From NCBI GenBank assembly GCA_036426205.1, contig CM071571.1:112537219-112601218 (forward strand): a DNA stretch of 64,000 nt, read 5' to 3'. Shown piece by piece: positions 41,667 to 53,544 of the stretch. The notes beneath the pieces were generated by a model, which did not search any database, was not told the origin of the DNA, and saw only the letters and a program-made list of their open reading frames with translations. This stretch comes from Ascaphus truei. Taxonomy: Eukaryota; Chordata; Amphibia; Anura; Ascaphidae. Within the stretch, counting starts at the first letter, position 1, and each line of letters begins with the position of its first letter. The position numbers were made by a program, and so were the translations under genes.

Positions 41667-41715
41667 AGCATATCCTATGATAAGGGAGGTCAACATATTG
41701 CAGTATTTGTATTAA
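41667..41715 (+). pseudogene. Transposase relic, exon 3 fragment
   Basis: Acceptor CCTTGTCATTGCAG. The phase continues exon 2 as K-AYPMIREVN, after which similarity and frame end at a TAA (41713). The DDE domain is gone. Confidence 0.4.
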
Positions 41716-42998
41716 TTTAACAAACAATTGCTACAGCTAACAACAAGCTGTATTTTTACAGCTGTCAACAAGAATACAATTCATGTTCAAAGGGGCCTAT
41801 AATTCCATGGGGTTTAGCTGAGTCACGGGGTGTTAAAGACTGTGGATGTAAAGTGCTGCCTGCATGTTCTAAGGGTTTTTTAATTCCATGGGGTTTAGCT
41901 GAGTCATCCGGTGTAAAACTACCATGATTTTCTTTTTTCATTGAGAGGGATGGGGGGGGGGGGGGGGGGGGCCAAACTATTGACTGTTATTACTTTATGC
42001 ACATAGGAAAATAAGCTTGGACATCCCATCTCCTCTTTCCATAGTGCTGCCTCTCCTTTGAAAGAAAAATAAAAGGCTGCAGGATTAGTGCATTGAAGGA
42101 TTTGACGGTTTAACACAATTGAAACTGTTTCACACTTTTGACAGCCAAACAACACGAATAACATCTAACTAACCGTACCTGTAAACTCTAATTATTTTTT
42201 AAAAATAATAAGTAATACACACGTCTAATACTAAACAACAAAAAGGCAGCGCTAATAGAAAGCTACTATAGAATGGCCAGCAGCCTATGATATAACTCTG
42301 ACACCCTTGGTCAGATAAAGAGCAAACAAGAAAGGTTAAATATATGGCGCTTGGCCCTGTAGCAAAGTATAAAAAAGGGGTATACAACCAGATAGAAGAT
42401 GGTGTCCACTGGGCTCTCCTCATGAAGACGATCAATCATGTAAAGAATAATATAAAAACAAACATAGTGTAATACAGTAACTGAAAACATGCAATAACAC
42501 TAACACATATAGGACAACGAATGCTGAGACAATCAACTGACTGATGAAATAAAAAACATTTAATATACCAATATAAAGTTAAAACACTAAAAAGAATAGG
42601 TCACATGTGCAATCCAACACTGATAATGCTGGCTGCTTACCAGACATAGATAGGTAGAAGGCAGTAGATAAGTCTGAGAGTATCCCCTCTCGTGGTGTCA
42701 GGTATCCGCTCCCAGGCGTCTCGCACGATCACCTAGGGCTTCAGAGGGGGATCCTCTTCTCCTTCCACAACACAGACCTCTGCTAGGCAGATGAACCGGA
42801 CAGCGTGTCGCAGGAACCAGCGAGCGGTGACGTCACATTCCGAGGGGCAAGAAGACTGCACGAGAAGAGCCATGCTGTAGCAGAGACTCTATTTCCAATG
42901 CTGTTTTTCCTCGTTAAGCCGTAAGCCTCCATTTGTCTTTCATATTTATAAATTGTATTTTCAATCTACACTATGGATGTTTTCTGCTTTCTTAAGAA
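41716..42998. other. No gene seen; includes a 20-base G-run
   Basis: G-run at 41952-41971. The 42640-42870 part is GC-richer, with GTCTCGCACGATCAC and TGACGTCACATTCC phrases, and may be the leader of a retroelement on the minus strand; this is not established. Confidence 0.4.
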
Positions 42999-43535
42999 TT
43001 GCTGATCCATATACCAAACCTCCGGAACGGGCTACAATCACAGCTTCCATTTGGATCACATGCTCATTTTCCTGCTACTTTTGTGAGTAGGAATTTGTCA
43101 AGTTCTATATACTTTATACACTGGTCTTATAGTATTACACTATCCACTGTTTTTTCTTTTTTTGGGCACTCGGCGACGCTCCCCTGGAACTTCATCCATA
43201 CTATTAGATTTTTAAGACAACAACTCGTGATCACTCACTTGAGTTTCTCGACGGTATTGCAGACCGCGCTAAAATGCAAATTTCTGAACCCAATAAAAAC
43301 CCGAGTCAACACACGTCTTAAGGCGGTACGGTTGGAAGAAATCGCACGCCATTGTCACGGTAGACCAGGTCTCATCAACTCATTAATACCGGGATTCTGG
43401 ATTGAGCAATACAAGGCAGGCAAAATAAATTGTAATTTATTTCCTTTTAAGACAAACACACAATTCTTCACAATTACACTAAATAATCACTTACTGGGAT
43501 GGGGAAACGAAATCAAATGTCCACGGAATGAATGA
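42999..43535 (+). CDS. 178-codon open frame of unknown origin
   Basis: An uninterrupted frame from ATG at 42999 to TGA. It has a hydrophobic middle (YFIHWSYSITLSTVFSFF) and no recognisable motif. Similarity to a known protein is not evident and it sits among repeats, so it may be chance or part of an unknown element. Confidence 0.2.
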   Translation: MLIHIPNLRNGLQSQLPFGSHAHFPATFVSRNLSSSIYFIHWSYSITLSTVFSFFGHSATLPWNFIHTIRFLRQQLVITHLSFSTVLQTALKCKFLNPIKTRVNTRLKAVRLEEIARHCHGRPGLINSLIPGFWIEQYKAGKINCNLFPFKTNTQFFTITLNNHLLGWGNEIKCPRNE

Positions 43536-45004
43536 CTTGAAAACAAAGTCTCTGGGCACCCCTGCATGCATGCAAGTGAGTGTGCGGTTTGAGCCGGGCG
43601 ACAGTCCTCGGCTAGGGGCACAAGTTGCCACTCCTGTATCTCCGCCGGAGGAAAGATGTTCGTTTAGTCCTTACAGGATTCATTCGGGAATCCCTAGCTC
43701 AAACGAATTCTGGAAGAGGGGTGCGAATCTTCGTTACGATGTAGTTAACCCCTCACACTCCGGAACCGCTGATGCTGTAACCTGGATGGATCTTAGCTGA
43801 ATCCGATGAATCTTAGATGGAACTGACTAGGACTGGGCTGCAGGCATTTTTATAGGGTTCAGGGTTCTATCTCTAACATACCTAGCCAATCCTCCCGTGG
43901 GAACAACTTTTCCCACGTATCCCAGACTTTCCAGTAGGTCACGAAAAGGGCAGAAGTTGCTTCCCTGTCTGCTAAGAGCATGCGCTAAGGTGACACCTAA
44001 GCTGCTTAGCATACCGGGCCCAACCGCTTACCTGGCGACAGTATGCCTGGGGTTTGGCTAATTAAGTGTTAATAGCCCATACTTTGCACCGGCATCTGGT
44101 ACTTGACAATATCCCGGCCACCCTAACACCTAGGATCTCTGAGGCTTTTCAACTCTGGACTTCTCTAGACACTGGGGCAGCAATTTAGTAGGGTGCCCTT
44201 TGAAGTACGAGATGAACAATCCCTCAGCTAATCCACCATAAACTCATTGACATGTTAATGTCTTCATTGCGGGTCTGGCAGGAAAAGGTTCCTGCCTATA
44301 CATTTTAAAACATACTGAAATGCATTTGATTTTTATATGTACCTTCTGTATATGTAAAAACCATATGTATGTGCATGTTATATCCTCTACTAACTGTATA
44401 TCAAAAAATAGAGTGCTAGCTCCTTCCTAACCAAAGTTAGTTGCTTAATTAACTAAGCTCTGTGATGTGGTTTGCGGTCTGACTCTTGGCATACAATGTA
44501 TCACTGTTTGCCGTTCTCGGTTACCGCAAAAGGATTCCAGCACTTGACCTTAATTGATCAATGAGACCGCAGGATACAGAGTTGCATTCTGGGCACTTCA
44601 TCTAGACCGCAGACCACTTATCCACTTAACTTTGTGGTAAAGACTTTCTCTGAAGGGTCTGCGGTTTAGGAAGTACTTCAGAACTTCAATGGAGCCGCTG
44701 ACCACAGGCACACTTATTCAATTGACGCTTGGTTCAGCGTTAAAAGCTCCCCCTTGTGTTGTGAATACAATTTGCACATTCTACATTCATTCATAGGACT
44801 GCAGCTAGCTTTTGAGCTGCAAAATGGGGACAATACAGTTAATGTATAGGGGAAACATGGCATTGTGGTGACCAACAATTAACCCCTTCATCCCCAACCA
44901 GGTTTAGAGGTAACCAGCCGGGCCTGAGATCTTTATTATTGGCCTGGTTAGCCCCTTCACCGCCACCACCATCACATGGGTATTCTGAGGTATAAACCGC
45001 ACGA
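43536..45004. other. Repeat-like stretch, no gene seen
   Basis: GC-balanced and possibly LTR-derived at 43560-44300, AT-rich at 44300-44420. The segment 44862-44990 (AATTAACCCCTTCATCC, GCCGGGCCTGAGATC, TTTATTATTGGCC) resembles 53545-53650 (TAGCCGGGCTTCACC, TTTATTATGAAGGC), a small dispersed repeat pair. Confidence 0.4.
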
Positions 45005-46838
45005 TTTGCTAAAATTATTGCCTCTGCATCTGTACAGAATAAGATATTTAAATTTATCTGGCAAGGAAAGAGAGCCAGGGTGGCGAGTTTGGTATTTCTG
45101 GCCTCTAGGGATATGGGAGGATTGGGTGTCTCGGATCTGATATGATACTACCAGGCGGCCCAGCTAAGGCAAGTGGTGATGTGGAATGTCAGCCCGAATC
45201 AAATCTGCTGGGTAAATAGAGTTTCAGTACTCAAATGACTCCCCCCTGCCACTCTCACTATGGAAGGAGGAGAAAAGGGGTCTAATAACAAAACACTAAT
45301 TCTGGGCCCAATGAAGCTAACGTTATAAATGTGGAACAATGCTAAAATAAAATATAAGATCTCATCGGAAATATCCCAGCTCACTCCTATACAGGCATAC
45401 CCTGTTTAAGGACACTCACTTTAAGTACACTCGCGCGTAAGGACATATCGCCCAATAGTCAAATAGCAGCTCGCGCATGCGCCTGGCAGCACGTCCTGAA
45501 CAGCAACATCAGCTCCCTACCTTTACCGAAGCTGTGCGCAAGTGGGGAGACTATAGAGCCTGTTACAAATGCCTTATTTATATCAGTTATGCGCGTATAT
45601 GACGATTGCAGTACAGTACATGCATCAATAAGTGGAAAAAAGGTAGTGCTTTACTTTAAGTACATTTTCGCTTTACATACATGCTCTGGACCCATTGCGT
45701 ACGTTAATGCAGGGTATGCCTGTATTTGATAACCCAGATTTCCCTCCAGGCAGCAATACAAATTGTTTCAATATATTTAAAAATAATGCAACAAAAGACA
45801 GGGGTGCCCAATACTACATCCAATTGACAAAACATATATGGTAATATGTATAAAGTGCAAATACTTCAATAATAATATTTTCTTGGTTAGTTAGTTAAAC
45901 CCTTTGGCCAAAGCATCATAAGCTTGCATACCAACGGCAAGGTATAACCAAATTTGCAGGTCCTTACACTAAACCTTTCCTTTTACCTCTGTATGAGGGG
46001 AAACAATCTCAGTGGGTCTTGTCCATACAGCAAAATGAGAGAACCTCCCAAGTTAAAAATAATAACCTAACAAAGAGAGGAGATTTTTTCCATAAGGGCA
46101 AGCTACTCAGCTACCAGGAACTCACTACTAAATTTAACTCCTCAGATATGTCTCCTTTCAAATATCTTCAAATTAGACACTTCCTGCATAAACTCCTATC
46201 AAGGAACCTAGACTTCCCGGAACTGTCTAATTTCGAGTCTATGTGCAAAAAGGCACCTATCAGAAGGGCTTAATAACAAAAATATGCGTAGTAATTGAAG
46301 CAGCAGGTAACACTTCAGATCACAGATATATGATCAAATCGGCCAATGACCTGGGTCTAGAAATTGATAGGGAGGATTGGAGCGATATCTGGGAGAACAC
46401 GTATAAAACATCCATATGTACCGTAACTAAAGAGAACATCTATAAAATTATCTACCAGTGGTACCTTACCCAAAGAGGCTCAGACAGATATATCCCGACC
46501 TCTGATCAATGCTGGAGAGGATGCAGCCTCCCTGGAGAGATGGTCCACATTTGATGCAATTGCCCAATTATGCAAGAATTCTGGATTTATATCCAAGAAA
46601 TGATCAAATCCACAATTGGTCTCAAAATTGAACTAGGCCCATTGACCTATCTACAATACTATCTAAACCAATTGAAGATTTGAACCACACAATGAGACAC
46701 CTAATAAATCCCATTTTAACTGCCGCCAGATGCTCGGTAGCTGCTTCCTGAAAAGCCTCCCCCACCAGACTAGCAGTGGAAAGAAGGATTGATGATATAA
46801 TGTTAATGGAGAGGTTGTTGGCATTCCTTAAACACTCC
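45005..46838 (+). pseudogene. L1-type ORF2 relic (C-terminal half), interrupted by a MITE
   Basis: Recognisable pieces in order: NKIFKFIWQGKRAR, RDMGGLGVSDL and YYQAAQLRQ; then a MITE at 45392-45722; then DNPDFPPGS; an unrelated stretch at about 45830-46000; then GKLLSYQELTTKF with YLQIRHFL; GLITKI; ENTYKTSICTVTKENIYKIIY; and the zinc knuckle CWRGCSLPGEMVHI-CNCP. The tail reads ERRIDDIMLMERLLAFLKHS. All are C-terminal L1 ORF2 blocks in the correct order. Many stops and frameshifts show it is old. Confidence 0.85.
45392..45722. mobile_element. Tc1/mariner-type MITE inside the L1 relic
   Basis: 331 bp with perfect 13-bp inverted ends, CAGGCATACCCTG and CAGGGTATGCCTG, flanked by TA on both sides. 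Noncoding. The L1 coding frame resumes right after it, so it inserted into the L1 copy. Confidence 0.9.
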
Positions 46839-47860
46839 ACTGATATGGCCCACCCAACCATTAAGTTCACATGTGCACATGACCCTGTATGCATTAATTT
46901 TTTGGACACAACCATTAGTGTGCATGATGGCAAACTGGAGTCCAATATGTTCTCCAAACCCACAGATAGAAACAACCTGTTACACTTCACAAGTTTTCAC
47001 CCTCCTGGCACTACCGCGGGATTACCATATAGTCAATTTTTACGCGCTAAACGTATCATTAGCACTCTATCTAAGATCACTGAGGGCATGGATAAAATTC
47101 AGTGTAAATTTCATTCTGGGGGTTACTCTGCTAAAGTATTGTCTGATCAACGTGTAAAGGCTGAGAATTGGACACCCACTGGGCAAGAGGTCCATGAGAA
47201 AAAGACATTTTCAATTCCATTTGTCTCCACGTACAACACTAATAGTGGACCTATTAAGAACATTAAACGATGGCATTGGTCTCTTCTTATTACTGATACT
47301 TTATTAGCTCCACCTCTTAATGACCCTCCATTATTCTCATATAAGAGAGATAAAAATTAGCGAAATCGTCTGGTTAGGGCTTACCTTGGGGGGACCACTA
47401 CCACGCAAACCTTTATGGGCACTCCCAGTTTGGGATGATACAGATGTTGTAGTTGTAATCATTGTAATAATATTGTGGAGGGTTCTACGTTTCAGCATCC
47501 TTTATCTGGTAAGAAATACAAGATTTCTGATTTCTACGCATGCCTCTCTAAAGATGTCATATATTTAATTAAATGTCCATGTGGCAAGGGCTATGTGGGA
47601 GAGACAACCCAGAGGTTATAGCATAAGGCTGCTATACATAGGTGTGACCCTGAAGCGCCAGTATCACATCACTTCACACAGGCTGGGCATACAGTGAGTC
47701 AACTACGGTACCAGATAATAGATGGCATAAAGATGGGATGACGTGGAGGACACATACAGAAAATGCTGTTCCAAAAAGAGTCAAAATGGACTAGGACCCT
47801 GGGAACCATGGTCCCAGCAGGCATGAACAAAGATCTGAATATGAGTTGCTATTTTTAGGC
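46839..47860 (+). pseudogene. Penelope-like element relic: RT tail and GIY-YIG nuclease
   Basis: It starts abruptly with HPTIKFTCAHDPVCINFLD, then FSKPTDRNNLLHFTSFHPPG and QFLRAKRI, the region following the catalytic palm of Penelope-like reverse transcriptases. After a stop at 47358 and frame changes it continues with a Cys-rich linker (CSCNHCNNI) and HPLSGKKYKISDFYACL. The GIY-YIG core VIYLIKCPCGKGYVGET is at 47553-47603. It ends around TLGTMVPAGMNKDLNMS. The catalytic RT half is missing and stops are frequent, so the copy is dead. Confidence 0.88.
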
Positions 47861-47948
47861 AGCTATGCCCGATTGCCATATAGTCAATGTCAATAAGTAT
47901 GTGCTCACTGTGACCGTGTCCTATTGTGGCATCATGATGCCTGGTACA

Positions 47949-47982
47949 TATATATATATATATTATATATATATATATATAA
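47949..47982. repeat. AT dinucleotide microsatellite
   Basis: ATATAT run following the Penelope-like relic, with TATC variants beyond. Confidence 0.85.
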
Positions 47983-48120
47983 TTCTCTTCTCTGATATAC
48001 TATATCTCTCTCTATCTATCCTTATATATATATCTTGGATTGCATTGTATGTCTTATTTATATAGCTCAGCGCCATAATGTACATAGCGCTTCACGTAGG
48101 TAGAACATATATAGTACATA

Positions 48121-48342
48121 CAACTGTATTCTCATCTGCATATTCTTAGGCAGGTCTGCAACCCCCTTTCTCCCCATTATCACCCGCCACACACTTCCAC
48201 TGCAGCAAGGAGTTCTGGGAAATGACATGCAAATGAGCACACGGTGCCACTTTTTTTGCTTCAAAAACCATTTTAACATGGTTGCCCTCTAGGGGGAAGC
48301 TTGCTGCATGGTCACAGCTTTGAGCACAGCCAGGGTTAAGGT
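48121..48342 (-). repeat. Hammerhead-associated direct repeat, unit 1
   Basis: Matches 48528-48755 at a period of about 407 bp, from CAACTGTA through AGGCAGGTCTGCAACCCC, GACATGCAAATGAGCACAC and CAGCCAGGGTTAAGGTGCAT. Such tandem units with a hammerhead are known for Penelope-like pseudo-LTRs and for animal retrozymes. Confidence 0.85.
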
Positions 48343-48423
48343 GCATACCCAGAAAACCACCCACAGACAGCTGTTTCGACCTTAATGGGTCTCATCAGTG
48401 TGGGGTTGATTAACTGGGTATGC
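48343..48423 (-). ncRNA. Type I hammerhead ribozyme
   Basis: On the minus strand all core elements are present: CUGAUGA (48398-48392), stem II GACC/GGUC with a CAUUAA loop, GAAA (48377-48374), a very short stem III (A-C pairing with G-U around AGCU), and the cleavage triplet GUC with predicted cleavage between 48366 and 48365. Stem I is open-ended and bipartite: UGUGGG pairs with CCCACA, then after an internal loop CUGGGUAUGC pairs with GCAUACCCAG. Open stem I defines type I, and the internal loop is where activating tertiary contacts occur. Minimal stem III hammerheads usually work as tandem dimers. Confidence 0.85.
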
Positions 48424-48527
48424 AAAGAAGCTAAAGGACGGGCCAACCATAATACTGAGTTAAGTTATGGTGAGTAAAAAAAGTGACAAAAACCCTCCAC
48501 AGCAAAGCAAATATGCAAATGTAAATA

Positions 48528-48755
48528 CAACTGTATGCTCATCTGCATGTCTTAGGCAGGTCTGCAACCCCATCTTTCCCCATTATCACCCAGCACACAG
48601 CACTTCCACTGCAGCAAGGGATTCTGGGAAATGACATGCAAATGAGCACACAGTGCCACTTTTTGCTTCAAAAACCATTTTTCACATGGTTCCCTATAGG
48701 CTTAAGCTTGCTGCATGGTCACAGCTTTGAGCATAGCCAGGGTTAAGGTGCATCT
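48528..48755 (-). repeat. Hammerhead-associated direct repeat, unit 2
   Basis: Second copy of the repeat. The sequence after GGTTAAGGTGCAT diverges where a second ribozyme would start, so only one complete hammerhead remains. Confidence 0.85.
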
Positions 48756-50261
48756 ATGTTTCTAGTGCCCCTTTATTGGGGTATGTGAATATGGTGATGG
48801 GTCCCTGCGTGCGGTTGTCTGTGCGGGTTGATCCGTTCTTCGCCATTGGTAGGCCCCCCCCCCACCACTAGCTTGGCCCCCTGTATTATAGAGTTCGTTG
48901 GGTCCTCTTCACCCACTTGGTGGAACAGTTATCTATTACGAAGATCACTATTGATACTTACTATATTGTACACCCAACCCCCCCCCCTTTTTTTAACCAT
49001 CAAAAACATTTTTTTAACCATCTCTGTAAATACACTTTCTTTATTTCTTTATTATAAATCCTTTTATTTTCACTTATATTCTTTATTCAATTACACGTAT
49101 GGATTACAGTACTCTGAATTTACTGTGGTATGTTTTTTTATTTACCATTTATAGGTAGCCCCTATGAGGATATTCTTGTTCTGTGTAGGCTTGATACTAC
49201 AATGATGAGTCTCTGACACCTGATTTGCATATATATCCACCTTCTGGACATATCCTACATTCCTATGTCAGTGCTGGTAACCTGCTGCATTCTGCTGTAC
49301 ACCTATATCCACCTTCTGGACGAATCCTGGGTCCCAGTGTGATTGCTGGTGATCTGCTGCCTGCTGCTGTGCATTGACACACAAGTACACCATGGAGTAC
49401 CACTGAGCATGAGGCTTCCACTGATCTCCACACATCACGGGGACTCTCCATGGCAACTGTTCCTGTTTAAACTTACTGTATGCAGAGGACGTCTGTTGTC
49501 AATGATCGTGCTCTGGGTGTCAGCTGGATGTAATTACCTTATCTCAGAGCCCGCCTACTGAGGATGACGTCATCAGAGCTTTAAAACACTTCCTGACTGT
49601 GCAGATGATTGCAGGCACCCTTTGAGCATTCTGATTATTGTGCAGAGAACCTTGTGGCTTGATTTATTCTACCTACCTCTTATGACTTTTGAACGCCTAG
49701 TGCTGCATCCTGTTTATAATCTTTATGTTTAGATTTTGCATTTACAGTATCTCACTATGTTTATCTCTGTCTAGTATTGTCAAGTATTGAACACTTAGAG
49801 TAGTGGAGGATATATTTGTTATTACTTATTCATTTAGACTTACCAATTGTTGCTATCAGAATTAGTGGAGGGTTTATTCTTTCTCGTTTTGGGTCTATTT
49901 GTGGTTTTGTGGGTTCTGGGATCAGGGAAGTACCCTTTTGTCCCTTTTGGGACTGAGGGGAACGGGCCTGACGAAGGGTTGAGCCCTGAAACGTTGCCGC
50001 CCTGTACTCCCCTGTATACCCACCTTTTTGTTGTTGCGCCCCCCCCCTTTTTTGCCCCCCCCCCTTGTTTTGTTCCACTTTTTTCCTCCACACACCCCAT
50101 ATATGGTACTACCTTTATGTTATTGTAGTTTTCCATGTGTGGTATTGTATGCTTTTTTTGATTCGTTTGTGCATATATTAAAACTTACCTTTTTGGTTCT
50201 ATCAAGGTGATCTGATTTCTTTATATAGGGAGTGCTGGACTATTCAGTATTTGATATAGAT
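48756..50261. other. Retroelement-derived-looking noncoding stretch
   Basis: Contains C-runs (48848-48862, 48979-48987, 50039-50070), an internal ~60-bp near-repeat (CCTATATCCACCTTCTGGAC, 49215-49340), and the hammerhead-like motif at 49968. No coding frame is recognised. Confidence 0.4.
49968..49997 (+). ncRNA. Degenerate hammerhead-like motif
   Basis: CTGACGA (fits CUGANGA), a 4-bp stem AGGG/CCCT with a TTGAG loop, then GAAAC. The first stem II pair is A-U rather than G-C, and the following GTTGCC offers no clear cleavage UH, so activity is doubtful. Confidence 0.3.
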
Positions 50262-51240
50262 TACAGTTTACTGCATGCATATGAAAAAGGAATAACAATA
50301 TAACACCCACACCAAATAGGCCACGAACGGCCATAACCCCACAGTGCCCTCCAACACAGTGTCCACACTTGGATAGGATATTCCCCCAAAGTACTAGGTG
50401 CCCCTGGGCACCCAACCACCCTGGTGTCCACAGAGTCAACCCACCCAATGTGTGCGACAGTGTTTCCCACAACTAAATTGTGATCTGTTGGTGCACTTGA
50501 AGATACCTGTCGGGTGCTCCAGTACCCGGTAGTGCCGACTGAAAACAAGGGGGCTGTCCGGTCCCACGCCATCGTCATCAGTGATGAGTCCGCCGCCCCG
50601 TGGGGTGGTGTCCAGCTAGTGGGTCCCACCATAATAGTCTCGCTCTGTGTATGGTGGTCTGGTCCCATACCACCAGTGGCCAGGTAGCTGCCGCATCCTG
50701 GCTGTGTCCCTCACGCTTGTGCTACAGGGCAGTGTCCCTATCTACTGGGAGGGTCCCTGCAGCAGCCACAAGCTCAAAGTGGGAGTTGGGTCATACCTGG
50801 GGCCTAAGGGGTCTCTGGCTTAGTGCAGGGGTCACAGACACCCTGCACCCACACGCTACCCTCTTCTTGTCCCAGCTCTGACTGGCGTGCTCCTCAGCAC
50901 TCAAAATGTATCTATCTGTGGCAGGGGACTTCCTTACAGCCCTATTGGCTGTGCTCCAGCACCCGACTAGCTGCCCCTATGCAATGTGGGGTTTGTAGTC
51001 CCCATGGAGCCCCTTTGCCTATAATTGCCGCCAGGCTGTCAGTACCTTTTTGCGCATGCGCAAGCATAAACAACATGGCAACTTTGCAGGGCATCGCCTG
51101 GAGCCTCCGGCGAACCGCTCGCCATCCTGAATACTGGCACTGCCTCAGCCTCCTCCCCGTACTCACCAGAGGCGCACACACTCCGCCACCAGCACCCGCG
51201 CGCCCCTGCAACACTCACAGAGGTAAAGGGACAGGGGAGC
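50262..51240. repeat. Dispersed repeat family, copy 2
   Basis: Shares ordered blocks with 18780-19545, including GGCCATAACCCC, GTGTCCACA, TTGCGCATGCGCAAG and CAGAGGTAAAGG at the end. Better preserved GC-rich 3' half. Class unknown (LTR or leader suspected). Confidence 0.4.
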
Positions 51241-53544
51241 CCAGATGGAGAACCTGGCCACATACTGTAAATATAATTTAATTTTCCTTGGTTTAATATG
51301 TGATTAATTTTGAACATCAGATACTGTATATCGTTTGTTAGTTAAATGCTTTGCATATAGGAAATTATGACAAGATGAATTTTGGTTGCAAAAACACTGA
51401 TATATACAGTATGCACATGTAGGTAGATCAGATTACAATGTAAATGTTTTTAATACGATATCTCCGGAAACTAGACAAATACTTAACTACTCAGCACAAA
51501 TAATATGTATTCAAGACTTTTCTATCAGAAATAATTATTCACCATTATTGAAATTGTTACTAGTTTCAGGTTTAACTGCACTCTCGAATGCCTTTCAACT
51601 ATATTTGACCCTATGCTTTCACAAAGACTGCTGTAAATGTGTCTTATTTTATTACATACATATATACTCCAACTAATAGAAGCAACGAGTAATATTGTTT
51701 TACTAGTATGTTATATGAAAGATAATGTTTGCACAGCCATTCAAAATAGAAAGCAATTACTGTTTAATTGAGAGACGGTGTTAGATAAAATAATGTTTGT
51801 AAACATTACTGACTGCAGTCCAGGAGACTTAACCGGAGGGCAGAGGTAGGGAGTATAGTAACCAACCTTTGGCCTGGGATTTGGTGCCTGGACAGGCAAG
51901 AATTGTTATGTCCAGTTCTGGGATCGTGGGCTGCATGCGGCAGAGTAGTCGGGATCACCGTGCAAAAGGTCAAGACACAGGAAACAGGACTGGAAAACAG
52001 GATCAGGACTGGAAATCAGTAACAGGACTGGAAAACAGAAACAGGACTGGAAAACAGAAACAGGACAGGAACAGGTTAAGCAAGTGAAACAAACGGTGTC
52101 TGGGAACACAAGGCAAGAGATACTGTGCTCAGGCAAAGGTTGGGAGTAACTGGCTGCTAGTTAAGCCCCTGGAGCTAATTACCACTTCCAGGAGGAGGCA
52201 GCAGCAATTTAATGCACCCAGCAATGTCATACAGTAAGAGCATCCCTGTTGGTGCCCCTAGCGAATCCTCAAACATAAATTGTCTATAAATTAGAACTGA
52301 AATGTTCTGGAAAAATAGACTTATTTTTTACTCTGCTTAAACGTTCCTAAATTTAACCATCTATAAGACTGGATACATAATTTAACAGAATTTGCAGTTT
52401 TGAGAATTTTAATTTAGCAGTGCAAATTCTGTATAACTTAGAAAAAGCAAATGGTTTAACAATGAGCACTAACAAATATTTTATTGAAATCTACAATTTA
52501 GTATTAAAAATGATTTTGTGTAGAGCAAGTGAGAAATAAGTTGTGGGACAATTTAATAGACACTAGTGGGTCATGAAAATAAATCACTGGATTAATATTT
52601 CACACATTATCAGGTCTATTCTGGTAACTGCAAGTTTGACAAGGTCATAAATCACAGATTAAAATAGTTTTCCTTATTCTCTAATACTAGTAGCATCTAT
52701 TACTGTACATTGCGCCTATTACAAAGTGATATTCCGTGTGTTTACGCAGCCAATCCAAGCGAGTTATACTTTGTTTTGATTAGAAGCGGAATGTTTTCAA
52801 AGTGATATTGTGCTTGTATAATATTCTTTGATGTATAAAAATAGTACAAAATATAGTAAAGCAAAAATAATGTAGGCACATAAAATGTAAATTATAAATG
52901 ATTAATTCCCCCCGACAAAATACAAATTGACATAACATTAAATTAAACGACTTCCCTCAGCAATAACAATAGAAATTCCCATACCATAAAATGAGGCAAT
53001 CTGCCATTTAATTAGGCCACCTGTCATTTAATGAGACAATCAGGCATCTAATCACCACAGGTAGTTCCTTTGAATTTTATAATGTTTTTTCATATAATGA
53101 TCTTTATATTGGGGAAAATATGTTTGCAGTAATGTACATCATGAGTAAGACAGAAGTGGGGAAGGGCACAAATGATAATGCACTAATTAATTAAGCAGAT
53201 AATGTAAAGGAGTCCATTCCCAGCAGAGCTTAATCAGCCTGTTAATTATTTATTTATAAAATGTTTTAACAGGAAATAATACATACTTTGAAAGTTACCT
53301 CATTTTCAATTATGTCCTGGGCACAGTTATGATGACAATACATGGTTAAATTAAATGAGTTAAATAAGCATAGGTTACATGCGATCTGCGGGTAAAATGG
53401 GGGGACAACCGTCGCCTTTCTCCCACAACCTTTTACACGTTTTAATCACTTTTTTTACCCACATATCAACTATTGAAGTCCCACTCCCGAAGGCCCAGGT
53501 TCATAGAAGCACAGAGAGGGTTATAACCCACACATTGTCCCCAT
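51241..53544. other. AT-rich stretch, no gene seen
   Basis: Long AT-rich, low-repeat sequence apart from 51830-52230, which is GC-balanced and contains an 18-bp minisatellite. No conserved frame. Confidence 0.5.
51976..52074. repeat. 18-bp minisatellite (ACAGGACTGGAAA units)
   Basis: About five diverged copies. The surrounding 51830-52230 resembles LTR-type sequence in composition, but no ends were found. Confidence 0.8.
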
